NCBI RefSeq assembly: GCF_003626535.1
Contig: NZ_RBAL01000001.1
Coordinates: 186,001 to 250,000, forward strand
DNA length: 64,000 nucleotides
From: Streptomyces hoynatensis
GTDB lineage: Bacteria > Actinomycetota > Actinomycetes > Streptomycetales > Streptomycetaceae
Direction: 5' to 3'
The notes below the pieces were generated by a model that saw nothing but the letters and a program-made list of their open reading frames with translations, ran no database searches and was not told the DNA's origin. How positions within the stretch are numbered: the stretch's first letter is position 1; every line of letters begins with the position of its first letter. A program made the position numbers and the translations under genes. Shown here in pieces: positions 8,182-20,162 of the stretch.

Positions 8182-9237
8182 ATGGCTGACGAACCCCTCG
8201 TCCTCGGCATCGAGACCTCGTGCGACGAGACCGGCGTCGGCGTCGTCCGCGGCCACACGCTGCTCGCCGACGCCGTCGCCTCCAGCGTGGACGACCACGC
8301 CAGGTACGGCGGCGTGGTGCCGGAGATCGCGAGCCGGGCGCACCTGGAGGAGATGGTCCCGACCATCGAGCGGGCGCTGGCCGAGGCCGGGGTCGCGGCC
8401 GCCGACCTGGACGCGATCGCCGTCACGGCCGGGCCCGGGCTCGCGGGGGCCCTGCTGGTCGGGGTCTCGGCCGCGAAGGCGTACGCGTACGCGCTCGGCA
8501 AGCCGCTGTACGGCGTCAACCACCTGGCCTCCCACATCTGTGTCGACCAGCTGGAACACGGGCCGCTGCCCGAGCCGACGATGGCGCTGCTGGTCTCGGG
8601 CGGGCACTCCTCGCTCCTGCTGGCGCCCGACATCACCGCCGACGTCCGGCCGCTCGGCGCCACCATCGACGACGCGGCGGGCGAGGCGTTCGACAAGGTG
8701 GCCAGGGTGCTCGGGCTCGGCTTCCCCGGCGGCCCCGCCATCGACCGGCTGGCCAGGGAGGGCGACCCGGAGGCGGTGCGGTTCCCGCGCGGGCTGACCG
8801 GCCCGCGGGACGCGCCGTTCGACTTCTCCTTCTCCGGCCTGAAGACGGCGGTCGCCCGCTGGGTGGAGACGCAGCGGGCCGCGGGGGTCGCGGTGCCGGT
8901 GGCCGACGTGGCGGCCTCCTTCCAGGAGGCGGTCACCGACGTGCTGACGCGCAAGGCGATCCGGGCCTGCCGCGCCGAGGGCGTGGAGCACCTGATGATC
9001 GGCGGGGGCGTGGCGGCCAACTCCAGGCTGCGGGCGATGGCCGAGGAGCGCTGCGCGGCGGCCGGGATCACGCTGCGGGTGCCGCGGCCGAAGCTGTGCA
9101 CCGACAACGGCGCGATGGTGGCCGCGCTCGGCGCGGAGATGGTGGCGAGGAACCGGCAGCCCTCCGCCTGGGACCTGCCCGCTGACTCCTCCCTGCCGGT
9201 GACGCGGCCGCACGTTCCCGCGGGGCACCACCACTGA
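8182..9237 (+). CDS. tsaD: tRNA N6-adenosine threonylcarbamoyltransferase TsaD
   Basis: TsaD transfers the threonylcarbamoyl group from threonylcarbamoyl-AMP to A37 of tRNA. The 351-residue protein starts [17 protein letters not shown], has the metal-binding HxxxH as H114 and H118 in GVNHLASHI, and carries [44 protein letters not shown] and the nucleotide loop [11 protein letters not shown]. It ends in a short His-rich tail. Three bases separate it from rimI, and its stop shares a base with the ATG of the next small gene. Confidence 0.97.
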   Translation: MADEPLVLGIETSCDETGVGVVRGHTLLADAVASSVDDHARYGGVVPEIASRAHLEEMVPTIERALAEAGVAAADLDAIAVTAGPGLAGALLVGVSAAKAYAYALGKPLYGVNHLASHICVDQLEHGPLPEPTMALLVSGGHSSLLLAPDITADVRPLGATIDDAAGEAFDKVARVLGLGFPGGPAIDRLAREGDPEAVRFPRGLTGPRDAPFDFSFSGLKTAVARWVETQRAAGVAVPVADVAASFQEAVTDVLTRKAIRACRAEGVEHLMIGGGVAANSRLRAMAEERCAAAGITLRVPRPKLCTDNGAMVAALGAEMVARNRQPSAWDLPADSSLPVTRPHVPAGHHH

Positions 9238-9491
9238 TGGCGGTGGCGCTGATGTGGGAGGCGAGGGCGGCGGCCGGGCGGGGCGGCGAGCTGCTCGACT
9301 GGGTGCGCGCCCAGCGGCTGAGCCCGGCCCCGAGCCGCCGCGAGACCTTCACCGCCGAGCCCGACCGGGTGCTGGTGATCACCTGGTACGGGGAGCCGGA
9401 GCCTGTCGGCGGCCCGCCCGAGCTGCCGGACCCGCCGGCCGGGCTGCTGCACCGCCCGGTGCACCGCTGGCGGTTCACTCCGGTCGGCTGA
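9237..9491 (+). CDS. Small conserved hypothetical protein
   Basis: This is an 84-residue protein of unknown function. It opens AVALMWEARAAAGRGGELLDW, ends HRPVHRWRFTPVG and contains ADRVLVITWYG-like beta sequence (DRVLVITWYGEPEP). No membrane segment or known catalytic motif is visible. The size and strand pattern would fit a small dimeric ferredoxin-like fold of the antibiotic-monooxygenase type, which is only a guess. The ATG overlaps the tsaD stop by one base, which argues that it is a true member of that operon. Confidence 0.65.
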   Translation: MAVALMWEARAAAGRGGELLDWVRAQRLSPAPSRRETFTAEPDRVLVITWYGEPEPVGGPPELPDPPAGLLHRPVHRWRFTPVG

Positions 9492-10764
9492 AGGGCCGGG
9501 CCAGGAGCATCGCCTGGCGTCCCGCCACCCGCGTGAGGAACACCGTGGCCGCGCCCGGGCCCTGGGGCTTGAGCCGCTTCAGCAGCTCCTCAGGGGTGAG
9601 CGCGGAGCCGCGCTTCTTGACGGTCACGGTGCCGACGCCGCGCTCCCGCAGCAGGGCACGCAGCCGTTTCACGTGGAAGGGCAGCACGTCGGTGACCTCG
9701 TAGGCGGTGGCGAAGGCCGCGTCGCCCTCCGCGGGCGGGGCAGGGGGGCGGTCGCTGGCGATGTAGGCGATCGTCGGGTCCAGGAGGTGGCCGCCGAGGC
9801 GCTCGGCGGCCTCGGCCACCAGGTGGGCCCTGATCACGGCGCCGTCGGGCTCGTACAGGTAGCGGGCGGGCGGGCCGGTCGGCGCCTTGGCGGCGCCCGT
9901 GCCGGTGAGCGAGACGCCGGAGGGCAGCAGGGTGGCGCGCCGCGGCGGGGCCTGGCCGGCCGGGCGGCCGGTGCCGAACCACAGCACGGCCTCCTTCACC
10001 TCCCCCCGGTGGGAGACCCATTCGGCCTCCGCGTCCTCGGGCACGGCCTCGTGCGGGAGCCCGGGGGCGAGCTTCAGCGCCGCCCACCGGGTGTGGCGGG
10101 CGGCCCCCAGGGCCCAGGAGAGCGGGGGAGAGTACGCCTCGGGGTCGAAGACCCGGCCGCGTCCGCCGCGGCGCGCGGGGTCGGCGAACACCGCGTCGAT
10201 CTCGCCGCGCGCGGCCAGGCCCGCGAGGTCGGTGTCCTCGACGGCCTCCCGGCGCACCTCGATGCGGTCGGCGAGGCCGAGCGCCGCCGCGTTGGCCTCG
10301 GCGACCGCGCAGGTGAGGGGGTCCCGGTCGACGGCGAGCACGGCGAGGCCGGCGCGGGCCAGGGCGAGGGCGTCGCCGCCGATCCCGCAGCACAGGTCCG
10401 CGATCCGGCGCACGCCGAGCGCGGCGAAACGCTCCGCGCGCCGGGCGGCGACGGGGGCGCGGGTGGCCTGTTCCACGCCCTCGGGCGTGAAGTACATCCG
10501 CTCCGCCTCCGCGCCGAACTTGGCGGCCGCGCGCTGCCGCAGCCGGGCCTGGGTGAGGGCGGCGGAGACCAGCGAGGGCGGGTGGGCGCGGCGCAGGCGG
10601 GTGGCCGTGGCGAGCTCGTCGGCGGGGGCGAGGCCGCGCAGCTGGCCGAGCAGGTCCTGGCCCTCCTCGGTCAGCAGGGCGAGGAAGGAGGCGCGGGGGT
10701 CGGGGGCGCCGGGCGGGGCGGGTGCCGCCGGGCGGCGCGGGGGAGAGGAGGCCACCCGGGTCAT
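9475..10764 (-). CDS. Class I SAM-dependent methyltransferase with THUMP-like C-terminal domain
   Basis: The 429-residue protein contains the SAM-binding motif RIADLCCGIGGDALALA (about residues 122-138), LAVDRDPLTCAVAEANA, and the acceptor motif VFADPARRGGRGRVFDPEAYSPP, related to the NPPY-type motif of RNA or DNA methyltransferases. The C-terminus, with PFHVKRLRALLRERGVGTVTVKKRG, matches the THUMP-like domain of a conserved bacterial family thought to act on nucleic acid. The target is unknown. ATG 10764 is chosen because an upstream start at 10830 would run into the divergent deacetylase gene. The 3' end overlaps the small gene before it by 17 bases. Confidence 0.85.
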   Translation of the reverse strand: MTRVASSPPRRPAAPAPPGAPDPRASFLALLTEEGQDLLGQLRGLAPADELATATRLRRAHPPSLVSAALTQARLRQRAAAKFGAEAERMYFTPEGVEQATRAPVAARRAERFAALGVRRIADLCCGIGGDALALARAGLAVLAVDRDPLTCAVAEANAAALGLADRIEVRREAVEDTDLAGLAARGEIDAVFADPARRGGRGRVFDPEAYSPPLSWALGAARHTRWAALKLAPGLPHEAVPEDAEAEWVSHRGEVKEAVLWFGTGRPAGQAPPRRATLLPSGVSLTGTGAAKAPTGPPARYLYEPDGAVIRAHLVAEAAERLGGHLLDPTIAYIASDRPPAPPAEGDAAFATAYEVTDVLPFHVKRLRALLRERGVGTVTVKKRGSALTPEELLKRLKPQGPGAATVFLTRVAGRQAMLLARPFSRPE

Positions 10765-10828
10765 TCTCCCCGGGCGGCGCGGAACGGCGGTCGGCGGATC
10801 GGCGCCCGCGGTGGCAGCATCCCGAGCC

Positions 10829-11845
10829 ATGGAGATTATCGGACAAGTGCGACAAAATGATCAAAGGGTGAAACGTCGGCTGCTGCGGGGTGCCGCCCTG
10901 GGCGGGGCGACGATACTCGCCCTGATCTGTTCCGGCGCGGGACTGCCCGCGTTCCTCAGGCCCGCCGCCCCGGAGGGCGAATCCGACGCCTCCGCCCGGT
11001 TGCCGAGCGCCGCCGCGCCCGCGCCCGGCGGTCCCGAACTCGGCGGCGGCCTGCCCTTCGGCGCACCGCAGCGCGCCCAGGCGCTCGGCCTCGCCGACGC
11101 GCTGGCCGGCTACGCGCGCAACCTCAAGCACGCGGAGGCGCTCCGCGTCGCGGCCGCCAAGTCCTGGGGGCTGCCGCGCGTTCCGCTGCGGGCCCCCACG
11201 CCGCCGAGGCGGAAGCCGGGGCTGGTCAGCGAGCCCGGCCACCTCACCGGCAAGGGGCTGCCTCCGGTCCTCGTCCAGGTGCCCACCGAGGAGAAGGTGG
11301 TCTTCCTCACCATCGACGACGGCGCGGAGAAGGACCCGGAGCTGCTGCGGATGCTGCGCGAACTCGACGTGCCCTTCACCGGCTTCCTCTCCGACGAGGT
11401 GGCCCGCGCCGACTACGGCTACTTCAGGAAGGCGCACCGCGAGGGCGCCGGGATGCAGAACCACACCGTCAACCACCGGGAGCTGACCGCACTCTCCTAC
11501 GCGGAGCAGCGCGCCGAGATCTGCCGCCAGCAGGACAACCTGGAGCGCGAGATCGGCGAGCGCCCCACCCTCTTCCGCCCGCCCTACGGCGCCTACAACC
11601 GCGACACCCTGCGCGCCGCGGCCTCCTGCGGCATCGAGGTGGTGCCGCTGTGGGCGGAGGAGGCGTTCCCCGACCGGATCGACTGGGGCCGGGGCGATCG
11701 CAGGCTGCACCCGGGAGACATCATCCTCACGCACTTCCGCGGGGAGGCCGAATGGCAGGCGAGCATGCCCGACATGGTCCGCCGCCTCCTGCGGACCGTG
11801 ACCGAACAGGGGTTCGCCGTCGCCCGGCTGGAAGACTACGTCTGA
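10829..11845 (+). CDS. Membrane-anchored polysaccharide deacetylase (NodB domain)
   Basis: The 338-residue protein has an N-terminal membrane anchor (about residues 20-40), a proline-rich spacer, and a CE4 polysaccharide deacetylase domain from about residue 150. Metal and catalytic residues are visible: D163/D164 in TIDDG, H212 and H216 in NHTVNH, and R250 in RPPYG. The closing LHPGDIILTHFR and FAVARLEDYV match the last NodB motifs. The domain should remove acetyl groups from a cell-wall or capsular glycan outside the membrane; the specific glycan is not evident. It is divergent from the methyltransferase, 64 bases away. Confidence 0.9.
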   Translation: MEIIGQVRQNDQRVKRRLLRGAALGGATILALICSGAGLPAFLRPAAPEGESDASARLPSAAAPAPGGPELGGGLPFGAPQRAQALGLADALAGYARNLKHAEALRVAAAKSWGLPRVPLRAPTPPRRKPGLVSEPGHLTGKGLPPVLVQVPTEEKVVFLTIDDGAEKDPELLRMLRELDVPFTGFLSDEVARADYGYFRKAHREGAGMQNHTVNHRELTALSYAEQRAEICRQQDNLEREIGERPTLFRPPYGAYNRDTLRAAASCGIEVVPLWAEEAFPDRIDWGRGDRRLHPGDIILTHFRGEAEWQASMPDMVRRLLRTVTEQGFAVARLEDYV

Positions 11846-11920
11846 GCGCCGCCGGCCCGGCGGCGCGCCGCGCGCCCGGGCCGGGTCGCCTGCGGCTAGG
11901 CTCCCGACACCCCGAGGGCG

Positions 11921-11947
11921 TTGGCACTCTAGTTGACTGAGTGCTAA
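11921..11947. promoter_or_regulatory. CIRCE operator 1 (HrcA site) upstream of groES
   Basis: TTGGCACTC and GAGTGCTAA form the inverted repeat with a nine-base spacer, matching the CIRCE consensus TTAGCACTC-N9-GAGTGCTAA with one change. It overlaps the groES -35 region. HrcA is expected to repress here until heat shock. Confidence 0.93.
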
Positions 11948-11961
11948 CCGCCGCATAATCT
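11933..11961 (+). promoter_or_regulatory. groES-groEL1 promoter
   Basis: TTGACT (11933-11938) and TAATCT (11956-11961) are separated by 17 bases and match a vegetative (HrdB-type) promoter. The -35 lies inside the first CIRCE and the second CIRCE follows the -10, so repressor binding would block both polymerase entry and escape. Confidence 0.75.
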
Positions 11962-11966
11962 CGGCG

Positions 11967-11993
11967 TTGGCACTCTCCACCGGTGAGTGCCAA
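11967..11993. promoter_or_regulatory. CIRCE operator 2 (HrcA site) upstream of groES
   Basis: TTGGCACTC, nine bases, then GAGTGCCAA form a perfect inverted repeat. Its centre lies 46 bases from that of the first CIRCE, just after the predicted transcription start. Confidence 0.93.
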
Positions 11994-12094
11994 TCACCGC
12001 GCGACAGGCGGATCCGGCACCCGCGACGACGGGTCCACCAGGTCGCCATCCAGCCATAGATAACCCCGTGATCTCCGAAGGGGGAGGTCGGATC

Positions 12095-12403
12095 GTGACG
12101 ACCGTCAGCTCCAAGGTTGCCATCAAGCCGCTCGAGGACCGCATTGTGGTCCAGCCGCTCGACGCCGAGCAGACCACGGCCTCTGGCCTGGTCATTCCGG
12201 ACACCGCCAAGGAGAAGCCCCAGGAGGGCACCGTCCTTGCCGTGGGTCCCGGCCGCTTCGAGGACGGCAACCGCCTGCCGCTCGACGTCAAGGTCGGCGA
12301 CATCGTGCTCTACAGCAAGTACGGCGGCACCGAGGTGAAGTACAACAACGAGGACTACCTCGTCCTCTCGGCTCGCGACGTCCTCGCGATCATCGAGAAG
12401 TAA
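12095..12403 (+). CDS. groES: Co-chaperonin GroES
   Basis: This is the 10-kDa lid of the GroEL folding chamber. The 102-residue product has the canonical [36 protein letters not shown] order, with the mobile loop around residues 20-35 and the end DVLAIIEK. The GTG at 12095 is chosen because GGGGAGG lies seven bases upstream; the open frame extends further upstream without homology. It is followed by groEL1 after 149 bases and both are controlled by two CIRCE elements. Confidence 0.97.
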   Translation: MTTVSSKVAIKPLEDRIVVQPLDAEQTTASGLVIPDTAKEKPQEGTVLAVGPGRFEDGNRLPLDVKVGDIVLYSKYGGTEVKYNNEDYLVLSARDVLAIIEK

Positions 12404-12531
12404 CGGCACCCGGCGTACCGCAGTACTCCACGCCGCGCCCCGGTACCCGCGCCTGATTCCCGAATCCTGAGTCGGGCCGGGCCCGGGGCCCGGGGCGCGG
12501 CCGTTCGGACGACGTTCACCGAGAAGACTAG

Positions 12532-14175
<1,644 letters not shown>

Positions 14176-14202
14176 GGCCGCGGCGCCCGCCGCACGCACG
14201 TG

Positions 14203-14241
14203 GGCCCGCCGGGCCGGACATCAGGTCCGGCCCGGCGGGCC
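14203..14241. terminator. Strong bidirectional terminator between groEL1 and the SDR gene
   Basis: Left arm 14203-14219 and right arm 14225-14241 form a perfect 17-bp GC-rich stem with a five-base loop (ATCAG). It lies 28 bases after the groEL1 stop and 67 bases from the stop of the convergent SDR gene, so it should end both transcripts. Confidence 0.88.
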
Positions 14242-14307
14242 TTCCGCTTGCCGGGTCGGCTCGTTCGACGGGCGGGGGCGGGCGTGGCGCGCCGCGGTCC
14301 CCGCGCC

Positions 14308-15084
14308 TCAGTGCTGCGGGCCGAACCGGCGGCCGGCCCGCGAGGTCAGGCCGCCGAGCGCCGCGCGCGGCAGCAGCCTGGCGGCTCCCATGAGGATCTT
14401 GTAGCGGGCGTCGGGGACGCTGACCGTCCGGCCCCGGGCCAGGTCCCGCAGCCCCGCGTCCACCACCCGGTCGGCGTCCAGCCACATCCACCCGGGGATC
14501 CGGTCCACCCGCATCCCGGCCCGCCGGTGGAACTCGGTGCGCACGAAGCCGGGGCACAGCGCCAGCAGCCGCACCCCGCTGCCGCGCAGTTCCCGCGCCG
14601 CCGCCTCGGTGAAGCGCACCACCCACGCCTTCGAGGCCCCGTAGGTGCCGCGGTTCAGGAAGGCCGCCACGGAGGCCACGTTCACCACCCCGCCCCGGCC
14701 CCGCTCGCGCATCGCCCCGGCGGCGGCCGAGGTCAGCCGGAGCACCGCCTCGCAGTGCACCCGCAGCATCGCCAGCTCCTCGGCCACCGAGGCGTCCAGG
14801 TAGGGGCCGCTCAGCCCGAAGCCGGCGTTGTTGACCAGCAGTCCCACCGGCTGGGAACGGTCCTGGAGCCGGTCGGCCACGGCCGCTATGCCCTCCTCGG
14901 TCGCCAGGTCGGCGCCGAGCACCGCGGCCTCGACCCCGTGCCGGTCGTGCAGTTCGGTCGCCTGCCGCCGCAGCGCCTCGCGGTCGCGTGCCACCAGCAC
15001 CAGGTCGTACCGGTCGCGGGCCAGCCGCCGGGCGAAGGCGGCGCCGATGCCCGAGGTCGCTCCTGTCACCAAAGCCGTTGTCAT
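14308..15084 (-). CDS. Short-chain dehydrogenase/reductase
   Basis: The 258-residue SDR enzyme has the nucleotide-binding TGATSGIGAAFARRLA (about residues 8-23), the NNAGFG motif, and the catalytic set Ser/Tyr/Lys in VASVAAFLNRGTYGASKA (YxxxK present). VLVARD after the second strand suggests preference for NADP(H). The C-terminal region with ARYKILMGAARLLPR is typical of a conserved actinobacterial subgroup. The substrate is unknown. ATG 15084 begins the Rossmann fold directly; the GTG at 15105 is an alternative. It sits between the groEL1 terminator and whiD. Confidence 0.9.
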   Translation of the reverse strand: MTTALVTGATSGIGAAFARRLARDRYDLVLVARDREALRRQATELHDRHGVEAAVLGADLATEEGIAAVADRLQDRSQPVGLLVNNAGFGLSGPYLDASVAEELAMLRVHCEAVLRLTSAAAGAMRERGRGGVVNVASVAAFLNRGTYGASKAWVVRFTEAAARELRGSGVRLLALCPGFVRTEFHRRAGMRVDRIPGWMWLDADRVVDAGLRDLARGRTVSVPDARYKILMGAARLLPRAALGGLTSRAGRRFGPQH

Positions 15085-15239
15085 GAGAGGGACCGTAGTG
15101 GGCACCCGGCTGGGCGCGTGCCGAGGTGCGGGCGGAGCACGGGCCGGGCCGTGACCCGGCGGGGCCCGTCCCGCCCGGCGCGCCTCTGCTCGCCCCGGGC
15201 CGGCCCGGCACGGGGGAGCGGCCAGGACGTCACGGGAGG

Positions 15240-15566
15240 TCAGTGGTGGGCTTCACGCCGGTGAGCGGCGCTCGCGTCGACCAGGCCGCGCCTGGCCCGG
15301 CCGAGCAGCTCCTCGCGCTCGTCCTCGGTGAGACCGCCCCAGACGCCGTAGGGCTCGCGGACCGACAGCGCGTGCGCCGCGCACTCCGCGCGCACCGGAC
15401 AGCGCATGCACACCTCCTTCGCCGCCTCCTCGCGGGCACTGCGGGCCGCGCCGCGCTCGCCCTCCGGGTGGAAGAACAGCGAGCTGTCCACTCCACGGCA
15501 GGCGGCGAGCAGCTGCCAGTCCCACAGGTCGGCGTTGGGGCCCGGAAGGCGGGAGAAATCTGCCAT
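15240..15566 (-). CDS. whiD: Sporulation regulator WhiD (WhiB-like iron-sulfur protein)
   Basis: WhiD is a WhiB-like [4Fe-4S] protein required for late sporulation, including septum placement and spore wall maturation. The 108-residue product has the four cluster cysteines at C23, C53, C56 and C62 and the WhiB signature GVWGGLTEDER near residues 75-85, followed by a basic C-terminus. ATG 15566 gives MADFSRLPGPNADLWDW, the known WhiD beginning. WhiB-like proteins act with the principal sigma factor. It is divergent from bldM across a long AT-rich region, the arrangement known from Streptomyces. Confidence 0.95.
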   Translation of the reverse strand: MADFSRLPGPNADLWDWQLLAACRGVDSSLFFHPEGERGAARSAREEAAKEVCMRCPVRAECAAHALSVREPYGVWGGLTEDEREELLGRARRGLVDASAAHRREAHH

Positions 15567-15653
15567 GACAGTGTCCCATCGTCATCAAGGCTGTGGAAGC
15601 AGATGTAAATATGACTACCAGTCGAATATAGCCATGAAACCCCCTTGAGGGGC

Positions 15654-15677
15654 AAAAAGGTCTAAAAAGGGCAAAAA
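15654..15677. promoter_or_regulatory. Phased A-tracts upstream of whiD
   Basis: Three AAAAA runs begin at 15654, 15664 and 15673, nine to ten bases apart, near one per helical turn. Such phasing bends DNA. In a genome this GC-rich the cluster is conspicuous and sits about 90-110 bases upstream of the whiD start. Confidence 0.55.
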
Positions 15678-15713
15678 GCAACATCCGGCGTGTTTACCGG
15701 AGCACGGCTGTTC

Positions 15714-15731
15714 CGTGAGCGGTCGCTCACG
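15714..15731. promoter_or_regulatory. 18-bp palindrome upstream of the bldM promoter
   Basis: CGTGAGCG and CGCTCACG are perfect inverted arms around GT. The sequence TCACGTAGAGTGC that follows from 15727 matches seven of nine specified positions of the published BldD consensus TNACNC(A/T)GNGTNA. Together they make a plausible developmental repressor site just upstream of the -35. Confidence 0.45.
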
Positions 15732-15760
15732 TAGAGTGCTGCTGCTGTGTGATCGGCGAC

Positions 15761-15788
15761 CGTAACTCTTTCGGGTGACCGTCGTTGA
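15761..15788 (+). promoter_or_regulatory. BldN-type promoter of bldM
   Basis: CGTAAC (15761-15766) and CGTTGA (15783-15788) are separated by 16 bases. This is exactly the pair reported for the BldN-dependent bldM promoter of Streptomyces. The start codon lies about 95 bases downstream. Confidence 0.92.
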
Positions 15789-15886
15789 GAGGGCGGAGGC
15801 GGTTGGCACGGCCTGCCAATCGCGTAGGTGACGACACGAACTGCCTGGAGGCTCAAGGTGATGCGCATCAGCTGCGGAGGGCGGCC

Positions 15887-16498
15887 ATGACTTCCGTCCT
15901 CGTCTGCGACGACTCCCCCCTCGCCCGGGAGGCGCTCCGCCGCGCGGTCGCGACCGTGCCCGGCGTCGAGCGGGTCACGACCGCTGCCAACGGCGAGGAA
16001 GTCCTCCGCCGCTGGGGCGCCGACCGCTCCGACCTCATTCTGATGGACGTCCGGATGCCGGGCCTCGGCGGCGTCGAGACCGTCAGGCGGCTGCTGTCCG
16101 CCGACCCGGGAGCGCGCATCATCATGCTGACCGTGGCCGAGGACCTGGACGGCGTGGCGCTCGCCGTCGCCGCCGGGGCCCGCGGCTACCTGCACAAGGA
16201 CGCCTCGCGCGCCGAGTTGCGCGCCACCGTCACCCAGGCGCTCGCCGATCCCACCTGGCGCCTGGCCCCGCGTCGCCTGCGCTCCTCCGACATGGGGGCC
16301 GCGCCCACGCTGACCGCCCGGGAGATCCAGGTGCTCGAGGGCATGAGCCACGGCCGGTCGAACGCGGAGATCGGCAGGGAGCTGTTCCTGTCGGAGGACA
16401 CCGTCAAGACCCACGCCCGGCGGCTGTTCAAGAAGCTCGGCGCCTCGGACCGGGCGCACGCCGTGGCCCTCGGCTTCCGCTGGGGCCTGGTCCGCTGA
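15887..16498 (+). CDS. bldM: Developmental response regulator BldM
   Basis: BldM is an orphan atypical response regulator needed for aerial mycelium formation. It activates one set of genes as a homodimer and another as a heterodimer with WhiI. The 203-residue protein has a receiver domain (about 1-120) starting [16 protein letters not shown] with the nominal phosphoacceptor D54 in [10 protein letters not shown], and a LuxR-type HTH (about 138-200) with [18 protein letters not shown] and [19 protein letters not shown] 15887 follows GGAGG and gives the known N-terminus; the frame extends upstream without homology. No partner kinase is adjacent. A BldN promoter lies upstream. Confidence 0.96.
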   Translation: MTSVLVCDDSPLAREALRRAVATVPGVERVTTAANGEEVLRRWGADRSDLILMDVRMPGLGGVETVRRLLSADPGARIIMLTVAEDLDGVALAVAAGARGYLHKDASRAELRATVTQALADPTWRLAPRRLRSSDMGAAPTLTAREIQVLEGMSHGRSNAEIGRELFLSEDTVKTHARRLFKKLGASDRAHAVALGFRWGLVR

Positions 16499-16658
16499 GG
16501 GCGGAGAAGACCGGACGGGGGTCGACGGGGAACGCGGCCGGCCGCTGTCACCCCGTCCGGTGAGGAGCGGGATTCAAAAGATTCCCGGGTGCCGCATCCT
16601 TGAATGCATGACGCTCCTTGGGGACGAGCAAGCCTGGTGCGAGGGGAGAGCTGGGGAC

Positions 16659-17324
16659 GTGACTCCCATCGCGCCCGCACATAACGCTTCGGTGCACAAC
16701 TCGGCCCATGGTGGCCCGGACCGTGCGACGACGGTGCACCATGGACCGATGCGCGATGACGACAGCACCGGGATCGGCGCCCTCGTGCATCGCGCGGCCG
16801 AGGGGGACGCCCAGGCCACCCACGACCTGCTGGCCCACGTGCATCCGCTGGCCGTGCGCTACTGCCGGGTGCGGCTGGCCCGGCTGCCGGGAGAGGCCAG
16901 GCACTTCGTCGACGACCTCGCCCAGGAGGTGTGCCTCGCGGTGCTGTGCGCGCTGCCGCGCTACCGCGACACCGGGCGGCCCTTCGACGCCTTCGTCGTC
17001 TCCATCGCCCAGCACAAGGTCGCCGACCTCCAGCGCGCCGCGCTGCGCGGCCCCGGCAGCACCGCGGTGCCCTCCGACGAGATGCCCGAGCGGCCCGACG
17101 ACTCCCTCGGACCGGAGGAGCGGGCGCTGCAGAGCAGCGACGCCGAGTGGGCCAGGCGGCTGCTCGCCAACCTTCCCCGGCACCTGCGCGAGCTGGTGCT
17201 GCTCCGGGTCGCCATCGGGCTGACCGCGGAGGAGACCGGGCAGAAGCTCGGCATGTCGCCCGGGGCCGTCCGGGTCGCCCAGCACCGCGCCCTCTCCCGC
17301 CTGCGCGACCTCGCCGGCCGCTGA
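16659..17324 (+). CDS. shbA: RNA polymerase sigma factor ShbA
   Basis: ShbA is a SigD-related sigma-70 factor that directs transcription of hrdB, the principal sigma gene. The product has region 2 in [20 protein letters not shown] and [20 protein letters not shown], a linker, and region 4 with [20 protein letters not shown] and [20 protein letters not shown] 16659 is preferred because GAGGGGAG ends ten bases upstream, giving 221 residues. ATG 16749, giving [19 protein letters not shown] and 191 residues, is the start of the conserved part and is a serious alternative without a clear ribosome site. It follows bldM and precedes guaB, as in other streptomycetes. Confidence 0.9.
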   Translation: MTPIAPAHNASVHNSAHGGPDRATTVHHGPMRDDDSTGIGALVHRAAEGDAQATHDLLAHVHPLAVRYCRVRLARLPGEARHFVDDLAQEVCLAVLCALPRYRDTGRPFDAFVVSIAQHKVADLQRAALRGPGSTAVPSDEMPERPDDSLGPEERALQSSDAEWARRLLANLPRHLRELVLLRVAIGLTAEETGQKLGMSPGAVRVAQHRALSRLRDLAGR

Positions 17325-18953
<1,629 letters not shown>

Positions 18954-19002
18954 GCCCCTCCGCGATACTGGGGCGTGCACACCGCAAGGAAGGGCTCTGG
19001 AC

Positions 19003-20118
19003 GTGACTGAGATCGAGATCGGGCGCGGCAAGCGCGGACGGCGGGCGTACGCCTTCGACGACATCGCCGTGGTGCCGAGCCGGCGCACGCGCGACCCCAA
19101 GGAGGTCTCGATCGCCTGGCAGATCGACGCCTACCGGTTCGAGCTGCCGTTCCTGGCCGCGCCGATGGACTCGGTGGTCTCCCCGGCCACCGCGATCCGC
19201 ATCGGCCGGCTCGGCGGGCTCGGGGTGCTCAACCTCGAGGGCCTGTGGACGCGTTACGAGGACCCGGAGCCGCTGCTCGCCGAGATCGCCGAGCTCGACG
19301 AGGCGTCGGCCAACCGGCGGCTCCAGCAGATCTACGCGGAGCCGATCCAGGAAGAGCTGATCTTCCGGCGCATCCGCGAGGTCAGGGAGTCCGGCGTGGT
19401 GACCGCGGCGGCCCTCTCGCCGCAGCGCACCGCGCAGTTCTCCAAGGCGGTGCTCGACGCCGGCGTGGACATCTTCGTGATCCGCGGCACCACGGTCTCC
19501 GCCGAGCACGTGTCCGGTGCGGCCGAGCCGCTGAACCTGAAGCAGTTCATCTACGAGCTCGACGTGCCGGTGATCGTCGGCGGCTGCGCCACCTACACGG
19601 CGGCGCTGCACCTGATGCGGACCGGGGCGGCCGGGGTGCTCGTCGGCTTCGGCGGCGGCGCCGCGCACACCACCCGCAACGTGCTGGGCATTCAGGTCCC
19701 GATGGCCACGGCCGTGGCCGACGTGGCGGCGGCCAGGCGGGACTACATGGACGAGTCGGGCGGGCGGTACGCGCACGTCATCGCGGACGGCGGCGTCGGC
19801 TGGTCGGGCGACCTGCCGAAGGCCATCGCCTGCGGCGCCGACGCGGTGATGATGGGCTCGCCGCTGGCCAGGGCCACCGACGCGCCGGGCCGCGGGCACC
19901 ACTGGGGCATGGAGGCGGTGCACGAGGACGTGCCGCGCGGCAAGAAGGTCCACCTGGGCACCGTGGGGACCACGAAGGAGATCCTCACCGGGCCTTCGCA
20001 CACCCCCGACGGCTCGATGAACTTCTTCGGCGCGCTGCGCCGGGCCATGGCGACCACGGGCTACTCGGAGCTGAAGGAGTTCCAGCGGGTCGAGGTCACG
20101 GTCGCCCGCTCGCGCTGA
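19003..20118 (+). CDS. guaB3: GuaB3 family IMP dehydrogenase-related protein
   Basis: The 371-residue protein keeps the IMPDH/GMPR barrel but has no CBS domains. Phosphate-site sequence HVIADGGVGWSGDLPKAIACGADAVMMGSPLA is clear. The loop that carries the catalytic cysteine in IMPDH (GPGSICTTR) reads GFGGGAAHTTR, with His222 in the cysteine position, so the standard covalent mechanism is not possible; loss of this Cys is, to my recollection, typical of actinobacterial GuaB3. Function is unsettled: related proteins have been linked to GMP reduction or regulation. It follows guaB closely and is probably cotranscribed. Confidence 0.88.
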   Translation: MTEIEIGRGKRGRRAYAFDDIAVVPSRRTRDPKEVSIAWQIDAYRFELPFLAAPMDSVVSPATAIRIGRLGGLGVLNLEGLWTRYEDPEPLLAEIAELDEASANRRLQQIYAEPIQEELIFRRIREVRESGVVTAAALSPQRTAQFSKAVLDAGVDIFVIRGTTVSAEHVSGAAEPLNLKQFIYELDVPVIVGGCATYTAALHLMRTGAAGVLVGFGGGAAHTTRNVLGIQVPMATAVADVAAARRDYMDESGGRYAHVIADGGVGWSGDLPKAIACGADAVMMGSPLARATDAPGRGHHWGMEAVHEDVPRGKKVHLGTVGTTKEILTGPSHTPDGSMNFFGALRRAMATTGYSELKEFQRVEVTVARSR

Positions 20119-20162
20119 TCCGCGCGCCCGCCGCGCGCCCGCCGGGCGCCCTCGCCGGCGGC

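Larger units (their letters stand above)
15567..15886. other. whiD-bldM divergent control region (320 bp)
   Basis: This non-coding stretch is unusually AT-rich for the window, especially 15600-15690. It holds three phased A5 tracts (15654, 15664, 15673), a small hairpin (15641-15652), an 8-2-8 palindrome (15714-15731), a BldD-like half-matching site (15727-15739) and the BldN-type bldM promoter (15761-15788). No additional gene is supported. The whiD promoters must lie between about 15580 and 15700; I cannot place them confidently. Confidence 0.8.
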
